In this document: positions 1 to 5,129 of the stretch, piece after piece | Numbering within the stretch: position 1 is the stretch's first letter | How the letters are laid out: each line of letters begins with the position of its first letter | Source of the DNA: an uncultured Collinsella sp. | GTDB taxonomy: Bacteria; Actinomycetota; Coriobacteriia; Coriobacteriales; Coriobacteriaceae | Direction of reading: 5' to 3' | Assembly: GCA_902478765.1 (NCBI GenBank) | Contig: CABSMN010000113.1 | Location: forward strand, 1 to 5,129 | Length of the DNA: 5,129 nt | The notes under the pieces: model-generated | What the model saw: only the letters and a program-made list of their open reading frames with translations | Told to the model about the DNA's origin: nothing | Databases searched by the model: none | Program-made: the position numbers and the translations under genes

Positions 1-35
1 AGTCTCGTGGGCTCGGAGATGTGTATAAGAGACAG
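1..35 (+). other. Nextera Read 2 (i7-side) transposon adapter, artificial
   Basis: Positions 2-16 read GTCTCGTGGGCTCGG, the Nextera i7-side adapter tail. Positions 17-35 read AGATGTGTATAAGAGACAG, the 19-base Tn5 mosaic end used in tagmentation kits. The single base at position 1 could be the last base of an i7 index. This is untrimmed library sequence and not part of the organism. Natural DNA begins at 36. Any reading frame that runs through here, notably the accD frame, has a false end. Confidence 0.98.
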
Positions 36-53
36 ATCTCATGCGGAGCCCCT
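36..53 (-). promoter_or_regulatory. Candidate ribosome binding site and start codon of the next gene (accA expected)
   Basis: On the minus strand an AGGGG motif (53-49) is followed by a six-base spacer and an ATG (42-40), then AGA and one more base before the adapter. The frame differs from accD, so this could be the start of a downstream gene overlapping the end of accD. In FAS II operons of this order the gene after accD is usually accA, the alpha subunit of the carboxyltransferase. Only seven coding bases are visible, so the product cannot be recognised and the signal could be chance in GC-rich DNA. The other possibility is that accD simply continues, or is fused to accA. Confidence 0.3.
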
Positions 54-913
54 AGGCCGGGCGCGCGCCCTTCGTGCAGCGCCAGCAGCTCGCCTACCGT
101 GAGCGCAATCTCGCCACGCAGAACAACGGCATCGCAAAAGCCGTGCTCCAGCAAAAACTCGGAGCGCTGAAATCCCTTGGGCAGGCGCTTGTGCATGTTC
201 TGCTCGATCACGCGCGGGCCGGCAAATGCCGTCAGGGCATCGGGCTCGGCCAGGATAATGTCGCCCTCCATGGCAAAGCTCGCGGTTACGCCGCCGGTCG
301 TGGGGTCGGTGAGCACCGTGATATACAGGCCGCCCGCCTCGCTGTGGCGCCTAACCGCCGCAGAAATCTTGGCCATCTGCATAAGCGATGTCACGCCCTC
401 TTGCATGCGCGCACCGCCCGAAACGGTAAAGCCGACAACTGGCAATCCCAGCTCGGTCGCATGCTCAAATGTGCGACAGATCTTCTCGCCCACCACGGAG
501 CCCATCGAGCCCATCATAAAGTTGGCATCCATAAAGAAGAGTGCGGTATCGCAACCGCAGATTTTGCCCCTGCCGCACACAACGGCATCGCGCTCGCCCG
601 AACGCTCGCTCACGCTCTTGAGTTTGTCGGCATAACCGGGAAACGAGAGGAAGTCCTCCGACGCCAGATTAGCATCCCATTCCTCAAACGTGCCCTCGTC
701 GACCGTCATGCGCATACGGTCGCGCCCACTCACGCGAAAGTGCTTGCCGCAACGGGGGCACACCTCGAGGTTGTCGTGCAGGCGTGCCTCATCGATCACA
801 CGGCGGCACTCCGGGCACTTGATAAACACGTGGCGCGCGGGAAACTCGGCGCATGACTCGGTCATCGGCCCCTCGAGGACGTTGACCGTCTTCGCTTTCC
901 TATTCATCAGCAT
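36..913 (-). CDS. accD: Acetyl-CoA carboxylase carboxyltransferase beta subunit AccD, 3' end missing
   Basis: AccD is the beta half of the AccA2-AccD2 carboxyltransferase, which moves CO2 from biotinyl-AccB to acetyl-CoA to form malonyl-CoA in the cytoplasm. The 292 complete codons include an N-terminal zinc ribbon with C33, C36, C52 and C55 (CPEC and CPRC, 15 residues apart as in the E. coli protein). The crotonase-fold core follows, with GSMGSVVGEK (135-144), SGGARMQEG (165-173), LTDPTTGGVTASFAMEGD (201-218) and AGPRVIEQ (231-238). The family is usually about 285-305 residues, so little is missing, but no stop is reached before the adapter at 35. An in-frame TGA lies just upstream inside accC, so the start must be ATG 913 (MLMNRK) or ATG 907 (MNRK). 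I chose 913 because a GGGG motif lies seven bases before it. The gene overlaps accC by 14 bases (8 if it starts at 907), which suggests coupled translation. Identity is near certain; the exact start and end are not. Confidence 0.95.
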
Positions 914-2243
914 AGAGATGCCCCATCAGATCGGTGTGATACATGCCCGACAAGAACTCGTCGTTTGCCAGCACGTCGAGCTGAAGCTCGCTGTTTTCGC
1001 TCACGCCCCCAATCACGAGCTCGCCCAGGGCCGAGCGCATCTTGCGAATGGCGCCGTCACGCGTGGGCGCACACACGATGAGCTTGCCGAGCATGGAGTC
1101 GTAGTACGGCGGAACTTTCGCACCGGTAAACATGGCGGAATCCCAGCGCACGCGCGGGCCACCCGGCACACGCAACGCGGTGACCGTTCCGCACGACGGC
1201 AGAAAGTCCGGCGTTTCGGCATTGATGCGGCACTCCATGGCGTGGTTGCGCACCGGCATGTCCTCCTGCTCAAAGGGCAGAGGCTGGCCGGCTGCCACGC
1301 GCAGCTGCCACTTGACCAAGTCGGTATCGGTTACAAACTCTGTAACCGGATGCTCCACCTGCAAGCGCGTGTTCATTTCCATAAAGTAGAAATTGCCGTC
1401 GTCCGAGTACAGAAACTCAATGGTGCCGGCGCCCTCATAGCCAACGGCACGAGCCAAGTCGCGCGCCGCCTTGTGCATACGGGCACGAATATCGTCGCGT
1501 CCGTCGAGGCACGGCGCGGGGCTCTCCTCGATCAGCTTTTGGTTGCGGCGCTGCACCGAGCACTCGCGCTCGCCGAGCGAAAACACATGGCCCTGCTTAT
1601 CGGCCATAATCTGTACCTCAACGTGATGCGCCGGCGCGACGAACTTCTCCATGTAGCACTCGCCGTCGCCAAAAACGGCCTCGCCCTCGGCACGCGCCTC
1701 GATGAACGCCTTTGCCGCGTCTTCCACGCGCTCGACCTTGCGAATACCGCGACCGCCACCGCCGGCACGCGCCTTGATGAGCACGGGACAGCCGATGCGC
1801 TCGGCCTCGGCCGTCGCCTCCTCGGGGCTTTTGAGCAAATCGCAGCCCGGCACGATGGGCACGCCCGCGGCAGCAGCCGTTCGGCGTGCGGCGTCCTTGT
1901 CGCCCATGCTGTCGATCACCTCGGCCGAAGGACCGACAAACGCCAGACCGAACTTGTCGCAGTCGCGCACGAAGCTCGCCTTCTCGGAAAAGAAGCCATA
2001 GCCGGGATGAATTGCCTTAGCTCCCGACTTTACGGCACAGGTGAGCACGGCATCGTCGTTGAGGTAGCTCTCGGCAAGACGCGGGCCGCCGATGCAATAC
2101 GCCTCGTCGGCAAGCTGCACGTGTAGCGCGTCCGCATCGGCCGTGGAATAAACGGCGACGGTCTTGATGCCCATATCGCGGCACGCGCGGATAACACGGA
2201 CCGCGACTTCGCCGCGGTTGGCGATGAGCACTTTGTCGAACAT
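900..2243 (-). CDS. accC: Acetyl-CoA carboxylase biotin carboxylase subunit AccC
   Basis: AccC uses ATP and bicarbonate to carboxylate the biotin carried by AccB, the first half-reaction of acetyl-CoA carboxylase. The 447 residues match the usual length of about 450. The N-terminal domain opens with KVLIANRGEVAVRVIRA (4-20) and contains AIHPGYGFFSE (77-87). The ATP-grasp domain has MGDK with K116, the glycine-rich lid IKARAGGGGRGIR (156-168, K158), HVEVQ (207-211), K236 in RRNQK, the metal-binding glutamates E276 and E289, and NTRLQVEHPVTE (291-302). The C-terminal domain holds MECRINAE (336-343) and VPPYYDSMLGKL (377-388). Residue 160 is Arg where E. coli AccC has Ser, in an otherwise normal lid. 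ATG 2243 is the start: it has a purine-rich AAGGAAGG before it, and the protein then aligns from residue 1. The frame is open further upstream only inside fabZ. It lies 10 bases after fabZ and overlaps accD. Confidence 0.98.
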   Translation of the reverse strand: MFDKVLIANRGEVAVRVIRACRDMGIKTVAVYSTADADALHVQLADEAYCIGGPRLAESYLNDDAVLTCAVKSGAKAIHPGYGFFSEKASFVRDCDKFGLAFVGPSAEVIDSMGDKDAARRTAAAAGVPIVPGCDLLKSPEEATAEAERIGCPVLIKARAGGGGRGIRKVERVEDAAKAFIEARAEGEAVFGDGECYMEKFVAPAHHVEVQIMADKQGHVFSLGERECSVQRRNQKLIEESPAPCLDGRDDIRARMHKAARDLARAVGYEGAGTIEFLYSDDGNFYFMEMNTRLQVEHPVTEFVTDTDLVKWQLRVAAGQPLPFEQEDMPVRNHAMECRINAETPDFLPSCGTVTALRVPGGPRVRWDSAMFTGAKVPPYYDSMLGKLIVCAPTRDGAIRKMRSALGELVIGGVSENSELQLDVLANDEFLSGMYHTDLMGHLYADE

Positions 2244-2255
2244 GGAGCCTTCCTT
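2244..2255 (-). promoter_or_regulatory. Ribosome binding site fixing the accC start
   Basis: The minus strand reads AAGGAAGG at 2255-2248, then CTCC, then ATG 2243. The motif overlaps the TAA stop of fabZ (2256-2254). AAGGA is seven bases from the ATG, a normal spacing. This supports ATG 2243 over start codons further upstream in the same frame, which would lie within fabZ and add residues absent from the AccC family. Confidence 0.8.
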
Positions 2256-2676
2256 AACTTTCGTGCATGAGTGCAAAAGACATATCGGCGCGGCAGCAAA
2301 CCTCACCGTTGACGCTCGCAGTACCCGTCGCAAAGCGGAACGGCCCGCGCGCACGCGTGATGGAGCACACTAGATCCACCGTGTCGCCCGGGCGCACCGG
2401 ACGCTTAAAGCGCACCTTGTCCAGACTCGTGTAGAACGGCGTCGCGCCGCGCGCCTCCTCATCGCCCATCAGCAGCACGCAGCAGTTCTGGGCGAGCATC
2501 TCGCACTGAATCACGCCGGGAACGACCGGGTTTCCCGGAAAATGTCCCTGCAAAAAGTACTCGTCGCCTGTAATCGTGATCTTGCCGTGGGCCTCGTCGC
2601 CCACCAGCTCGGCTTCGTCGAGCAAAAGCATCGGCTCGCGATGCGGTAACAGCTTCTTGAGCTCTTCTTTGTTCAT
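2254..2676 (-). CDS. fabZ: 3-hydroxyacyl-[ACP] dehydratase FabZ
   Basis: FabZ removes water from (3R)-hydroxyacyl-ACP to give trans-2-enoyl-ACP in each elongation cycle. The 140-residue single hot-dog domain is the family's normal size. The N-terminus carries LLPHREPMLLLDE (9-21). The catalytic segment GHFPGNPVVPGVIQCEMLAQ (44-63) supplies His45 and Glu59, 14 residues apart as in E. coli FabZ. FYTSLDKVRFKRPVRPGD (81-98) is the typical later strand segment. The frame can also start at GTG 2685, immediately after the accB stop, but ATG 2676 is better placed behind an AGGTGAT motif and gives MNKEELKK, a usual FabZ opening. The gene sits between accB and accC, so dehydratase and acetyl-CoA carboxylase genes are interleaved, as in streptococcal fab operons. 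FabA and FabN relatives share the fold; the short length and active-site motif favour FabZ, but isomerase activity cannot be excluded from sequence. Confidence 0.96.
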   Translation of the reverse strand: MNKEELKKLLPHREPMLLLDEAELVGDEAHGKITITGDEYFLQGHFPGNPVVPGVIQCEMLAQNCCVLLMGDEEARGATPFYTSLDKVRFKRPVRPGDTVDLVCSITRARGPFRFATGTASVNGEVCCRADMSFALMHES

Positions 2677-2688
2677 GGATATCACCTA
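2677..2688 (-). promoter_or_regulatory. Strong ribosome binding site deciding the fabZ start
   Basis: AGGTGAT at 2687-2681 matches seven consecutive bases of the sequence complementary to the 16S rRNA 3' end. It overlaps the last bases of the accB stop codon, and its AGGTG core lies six bases before ATG 2676. The competing GTG (2685-2683) lies inside this motif and so is a less likely start. Confidence 0.8.
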
Positions 2689-3159
2689 TCCGATCCTCAT
2701 GAGGCAGCTGCCAAACTCCACGAGGTCGCCGTCGGCCACGCAGATCTCGAGCACCTCACCGTCTGCCTCGGCCGTCACCTCGTTGAGAACCTTCATGGCC
2801 TCGATGATGCAGAGGGTCTCGCCGGCCTTGACCTTGGAGCCCACGCGCACAAATGGCTCGTCGCCCGGCGTAGGGGCAGCATAGAAGACACCCACCATGG
2901 GAGCAGTCACCTCGGTGCCCTTGGGCTCCGGCGCGGCGGCAGGTGTCTGCGTGGCGGGTTCCGGTGCGGCAGGCGCGACTGTGGGAGCTGCAACTTGAGC
3001 GGCCATGGCGCTCGGCATAGGCATGGGCACGGCAACCGGCTGCGCCACACTCGCGCGCTCGAGTTCGACCGCGGTGCCATCGGGCTCCTCAACGCGTACG
3101 CGCGTGAGGCCGCGGTCCTCCATCACATCGGCTATCTCGGCAAGTCTTTTGGAATCCAT
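2686..3159 (-). CDS. accB: Biotin carboxyl carrier protein AccB (BCCP)
   Basis: AccB carries the covalently bound biotin that shuttles CO2 between AccC and the AccA-AccD carboxyltransferase. The 157 residues show the three usual parts. Residues 1-36 are an N-terminal helix and strand region (MDSKRLAEIADVMEDRGLTR opens it). Residues 37-80 are a flexible Ala/Pro/Val linker rich in PMPMP and APAAPEP. Residues 81-157 are the biotinyl domain, with PMVGVFYAAPTPGDEPFV (87-104), the biotin attachment motif EAMKVLNEV with Lys123, and the closing strand GDLVEFGSCLMRIG. The modified lysine lies about 35 residues from the C-terminus, as is typical. The biotin-protein ligase needed to load it is not in the window. 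The gene begins three bases after fabF, with the GAGGAG ribosome site inside the end of fabF. Residue 124 is Val and 125 is Leu where the motif more often has Met or Leu then Met; this looks like ordinary variation. Confidence 0.97.
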   Translation of the reverse strand: MDSKRLAEIADVMEDRGLTRVRVEEPDGTAVELERASVAQPVAVPMPMPSAMAAQVAAPTVAPAAPEPATQTPAAAPEPKGTEVTAPMVGVFYAAPTPGDEPFVRVGSKVKAGETLCIIEAMKVLNEVTAEADGEVLEICVADGDLVEFGSCLMRIG

Positions 3160-3172
3160 GCTCTAGCTCCTC
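3160..3172 (-). promoter_or_regulatory. Ribosome binding site of accB inside the fabF 3' end
   Basis: GAGGAG at 3172-3167 falls in the last codons of fabF, just before its TAG stop, and is seven bases from ATG 3159. Ribosomes ending fabF would sit on this site, so re-initiation or coupling with accB is likely. Confidence 0.75.
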
Positions 3173-4410
3173 GTATATCTACGCAGCGCGATGGCGGCGT
3201 TGTGCCCGCCAAAGCCCAGGTTGGTCGAAAGCGCCCAGGTAAGGTCGGCGCGAACCGCGCGATTGGGCGTGTAATCAAGATCGCAGGCGGAATCGGGCGT
3301 GTGGTAGTTAATGGTCGGCGGCACCACGCCCTGCTCGAGTGCCATGGCGCAGGCCATGACCTCAATGGCCCCCGTGGCACCGATCATGTGCCCCGTCATC
3401 GACTTGGTCGACGAGACATGTGCGGCGCGCGCCGCGTCCTCGCCGAGCGCTCGCTTAATGCCCGCCGTCTCGGACGAATCATTAAGCTTGGTCGAGGTGC
3501 CGTGGGCATTGATGTAGAGGCCCTCGGAAGGCTTGACGTCGCCCTCGGCCACCGCCAGCGATATCGCGCGGGCAATGCCGGCAGCCTCGGGATCGGGACT
3601 CGTGATGTGATAAGCATCATCGGTGTTGCCGTAGCCCACGACCTCGGCATAAATGTGCGCACCGCGCGCCTGCGCATGTTCCATGCTCTCGAGTACCAGC
3701 ACGCAAGCGCCCTCGCCCATCACAAAGCCGTCGCGGTCTGCATCGAACGGGCGGCAAGCCGTCGCAGGATCGGGGTTGGTGGTCAATGCGCGGCAGGACG
3801 TAAAGCCTGCAACGGCATCGGGGATAATGGCCGCCTCGGCGCCGCCCGCGAGGATCGCGTCGGCATAGCCGTGCTTGATGGCGCGGAACGCCTCGCCCAC
3901 CGCATGGGCCGAGGTCGCGCAAGCAGTCACGACTGGCAGGGTCGGTCCCTTTGCCTTGTGGCGGATCGCGATATTGCCCGAAGCCATGTTGGGGATCATC
4001 ATCGCAATCATATAGGGCGATGCGCGGCGAGGTCCACGATCGGCGATCGTGTGGACGTTGTCGACGAGCGTCGTCATGCCGCCCACGCCCGAGCCCACGT
4101 AGACGCCCAGGCGCTCACGATCGATGGCGCCTTCGACATCAAAGCCCGCATCGTGCATTGCCTCGTCCGAAGCCGCCATCGCAAACTGAACGCAGGGGTC
4201 CAGATGCTTGGCGTCACGCTTGCCAAAGTACTCGTTGCCGTCAAAGCCCTTGACTTCGGCCGCCACCTTGACGGTAAACGCATCGGTATCGAAGTGCGTG
4301 ATCGGGCCGATGCCACAGGTCCCGGCGCACATGGCCGCCCAGGTGGCAAGCGCGGTGTTGCCGAGCGGCGATACGGCACCGATGCCGGTGATTGCAACTC
4401 TCTGTTCCAT
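3163..4410 (-). CDS. fabF: 3-oxoacyl-[ACP] synthase II FabF
   Basis: FabF performs the decarboxylative Claisen condensation of malonyl-ACP with acyl-ACP, the chain-lengthening step. The 415 residues fit the family's usual length of about 410-415. The thiolase fold opens with VAITGIGAVSPLG (5-17). The nucleophile is Cys164 in VVTACATSAHA. The two catalytic histidines are His303 in NAHGTSTKLND and His341 in KSMTGHMIGATGA, with Lys336 beside the latter. Phe400 in NLGFGGHN is the gatekeeper position of FabF. These numbers match the E. coli FabF positions almost exactly, and Cys-His-His separates it from the Cys-His-Asn of FabH. The frame is open back to TTG 4428, but ATG 4410 follows GAGGAG by six bases and begins MEQRVAITG, so it is preferred; ATG 4413 directly before it is the alternative. 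The gene lies 39 bases after fabG and 3 before accB. A FabB-type synthase is less likely from motifs and context. Confidence 0.97.
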   Translation of the reverse strand: MEQRVAITGIGAVSPLGNTALATWAAMCAGTCGIGPITHFDTDAFTVKVAAEVKGFDGNEYFGKRDAKHLDPCVQFAMAASDEAMHDAGFDVEGAIDRERLGVYVGSGVGGMTTLVDNVHTIADRGPRRASPYMIAMMIPNMASGNIAIRHKAKGPTLPVVTACATSAHAVGEAFRAIKHGYADAILAGGAEAAIIPDAVAGFTSCRALTTNPDPATACRPFDADRDGFVMGEGACVLVLESMEHAQARGAHIYAEVVGYGNTDDAYHITSPDPEAAGIARAISLAVAEGDVKPSEGLYINAHGTSTKLNDSSETAGIKRALGEDAARAAHVSSTKSMTGHMIGATGAIEVMACAMALEQGVVPPTINYHTPDSACDLDYTPNRAVRADLTWALSTNLGFGGHNAAIALRRYTRS

Positions 4411-4422
4411 CATGGTCTCCTC
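4411..4422 (-). promoter_or_regulatory. Ribosome binding site deciding the fabF start
   Basis: GAGGAG (4422-4417) precedes two adjacent ATG codons. The spacing is three bases to ATG 4413 and six to ATG 4410, so the second is the better placed. An upstream in-frame TTG at 4428-4426 would put the motif inside the gene and leave no good site before it. Confidence 0.75.
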
Positions 4423-4449
4423 ATCCAAGCCGTTCTTCGGCCCTGGTTT

Positions 4450-5109
4450 CTACATCGCCATTCCGCCGTCGACGCGCACGACCTCGCCCGTAATGTAAGC
4501 AGCCGCATCGCTCGCTAAAAAGCGCACCACGCCGGCCACTTCCTCGGGACGTGCCATGCGCTTAAGGGGAATCTGTTCCTCGGTTGCCGTACGCACCTTC
4601 TCCGAGAGCTTTGCCGTCATATCTGTCTCGACAAACCCGGGGGCGACCGCGTTCGCTCGTACGCCACGAGGCGCAAGCTCGCGCGCCACCGCCTTGGTAA
4701 GCCCTATCACGCCCGCCTTGGAAGCAGCGTAGTTGGCTTGCCCGGCATTGCCCATCAGGCCCACGACCGAGCTCATGTTGACGACGCAACCGCCGCGCTG
4801 GCGCATAAAGGTCTTGGTGAGCGCGCGCGTCATATTGAATGTTCCCTTGAGATTGACATCGAGCACGCGATCGAATGCGTCATCGCCCATGCGCATGAGC
4901 AGGCCATCGCGGGTGAAGCCGGCGTTGTTGACGAGCGCCCAAATGGAACCAAAGTCGTTGAGGACCGCTTCCACGCACGCGTTGACGGCAGCGGGATCGG
5001 CCACGTCGCATTGATATGCGCGTGCCGTGGCGCCAACCGCCTCACAGGCTTCGCACGTCTTGCGCGCCGCATCGACGCTGCCGGCATAGACGACGGCGAT
5101 ATCAAAGCC
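4450..5109 (-). CDS. fabG: 3-oxoacyl-[ACP] reductase FabG, 5' end missing
   Basis: FabG reduces 3-oxoacyl-ACP to (3R)-hydroxyacyl-ACP with NADPH. It is a short-chain dehydrogenase/reductase, active as a tetramer in the family. The window holds 219 natural codons of a protein usually near 245, so roughly 25-30 N-terminal residues are absent, including the TGxxxGIG dinucleotide-binding loop. Counting from the first natural residue (Gly at 5109-5107), visible motifs are NNAG (61-64), Asn86 in DVNLKG, Ser114 in NMSSVVG, and Tyr127 and Lys131 in NYAASKAG. The Ser-Tyr-Lys spacing (13 and 4) equals that of E. coli FabG. PGFVETDM (157-164) and the ending VRVDGGMAM are also typical. The open frame continues into the adapter and would give a false start reading MYKRQ; those residues are not part of the protein. 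The gene leads into fabF after a 39-base gap. Confidence 0.96.
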   Translation of the reverse strand, partial: GFDIAVVYAGSVDAARKTCEACEAVGATARAYQCDVADPAAVNACVEAVLNDFGSIWALVNNAGFTRDGLLMRMGDDAFDRVLDVNLKGTFNMTRALTKTFMRQRGGCVVNMSSVVGLMGNAGQANYAASKAGVIGLTKAVARELAPRGVRANAVAPGFVETDMTAKLSEKVRTATEEQIPLKRMARPEEVAGVVRFLASDAAAYITGEVVRVDGGMAM

Positions 5110-5129
5110 CTGTCTCTTATACACATCTG
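5110..5129 (-). other. Tn5 mosaic end of a Nextera adapter, artificial
   Basis: Positions 5110-5128 read CTGTCTCTTATACACATCT, the exact reverse complement of the mosaic end at 17-35. The extra G at 5129 fits the Read 1 (i5-side) adapter, whose next base is G, and not the Read 2 adapter, which would continue with C. This is library sequence, so the natural DNA ends at 5109. It creates false start codons for frames on the minus strand. Confidence 0.97.

Noticed and set aside
74..856. A 260-codon open frame on the plus strand opposite accD.
   Set aside because: It is antisense to the AccD zinc ribbon and carboxyltransferase motifs, begins almost at the adapter junction, and shows no recognisable domain.
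690..2126. A 478-codon open frame on the plus strand, antisense to accC and the start of accD.
   Set aside because: It has the same biased His/Arg/Ala composition, no family motif, and no plausible ribosome site or gene context. AccC on the other strand is complete with all catalytic motifs.
2244..2354. An N-terminal extension of AccC of 37 residues.
   Set aside because: The extra codons lie within fabZ, the added residues do not occur in biotin carboxylases, and ATG 2243 has its own ribosome site and gives a standard N-terminus.
4411..4428. An N-terminal extension of FabF from a TTG (MDEETM).
   Set aside because: These codons contain the GAGGAG ribosome site, and the family sequence starts right after ATG 4410.
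4429..4441. An intrinsic terminator between fabG and fabF.
   Set aside because: The stem has only four pairs and is followed by TTGGATGAGG, not a run of T, so termination is unlikely.
2995..4518. A 507-codon open frame on the plus strand, antisense to fabF and accB.
   Set aside because: It is rich in Arg, His, Gly and Ala with no recognisable domain, and it lies opposite well-supported genes. GC-ending codons on the coding strand remove stops from this antisense frame.
36..5109. A previously undescribed system such as defence, a biosynthetic cluster or a toxin pair.
   Set aside because: Every reading frame of substance belongs to a core FAS II or acetyl-CoA carboxylase family with intact catalytic motifs, and there is no unexplained stretch longer than 39 bases.
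17..5128. A perfect 19-base terminal inverted repeat enclosing 5 kb, resembling a transposon carrying metabolic genes.
   Set aside because: The repeat is the engineered Tn5 mosaic end, the left copy is joined to the Nextera adapter tail, no transposase is present, and the cargo is a housekeeping FAS II operon. The nine bases inside each end (36-44 and 5101-5109) differ, so there is no target duplication.

Overview
The window is one contiguous piece of a bacterial type II fatty-acid synthesis (FAS II) operon, read entirely from the minus strand. The natural DNA spans 36-5109. Both ends are library adapter, not genome: 2-35 matches the Nextera Read 2 transposon adapter and 5110-5128 is the reverse-complemented 19-base Tn5 mosaic end. 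The first and last genes are therefore cut by the library or assembly, not by biology.

In transcription order (right to left) the genes are: fabG (5' end missing), fabF, accB, fabZ, accC and accD (3' end missing). The last bases before the left adapter hold a possible start of a following gene, expected to be accA. Gaps between genes are 39, 3, 9 and 10 bases, and accD starts inside the end of accC, so one polycistronic, translationally coupled transcript is very likely. No promoter, terminator, RNA gene, CRISPR array, natural mobile element or plus-strand gene could be supported. Every base of 36-5109, apart from the short intercistronic gaps, is coding.

Together the genes supply and run the elongation cycle. 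AccC carboxylates the biotin on AccB. AccD, with the AccA partner expected just outside, moves the carboxyl group to acetyl-CoA to make malonyl-CoA. FabF condenses malonyl-ACP with the growing acyl-ACP, FabG reduces the 3-keto group, and FabZ dehydrates the 3-hydroxyacyl-ACP. The enoyl reductase, FabD, FabH and ACP are not in the window and would be expected upstream, beyond the right edge.

The gene order fabG-fabF-accB-fabZ-accC-accD is the arrangement best known from Firmicutes such as streptococci. The DNA, however, is clearly GC-rich with G/C-ending codons. That mix suggests a high-GC anaerobe, with Coriobacteriia (Collinsella-like) as the best guess, probably from a metagenome. This assignment is an inference from order and composition only. 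I found no novel system here. The main cautions are the adapter ends, the false N-termini they create, and several start codons that need moving downstream of the longest open frame.
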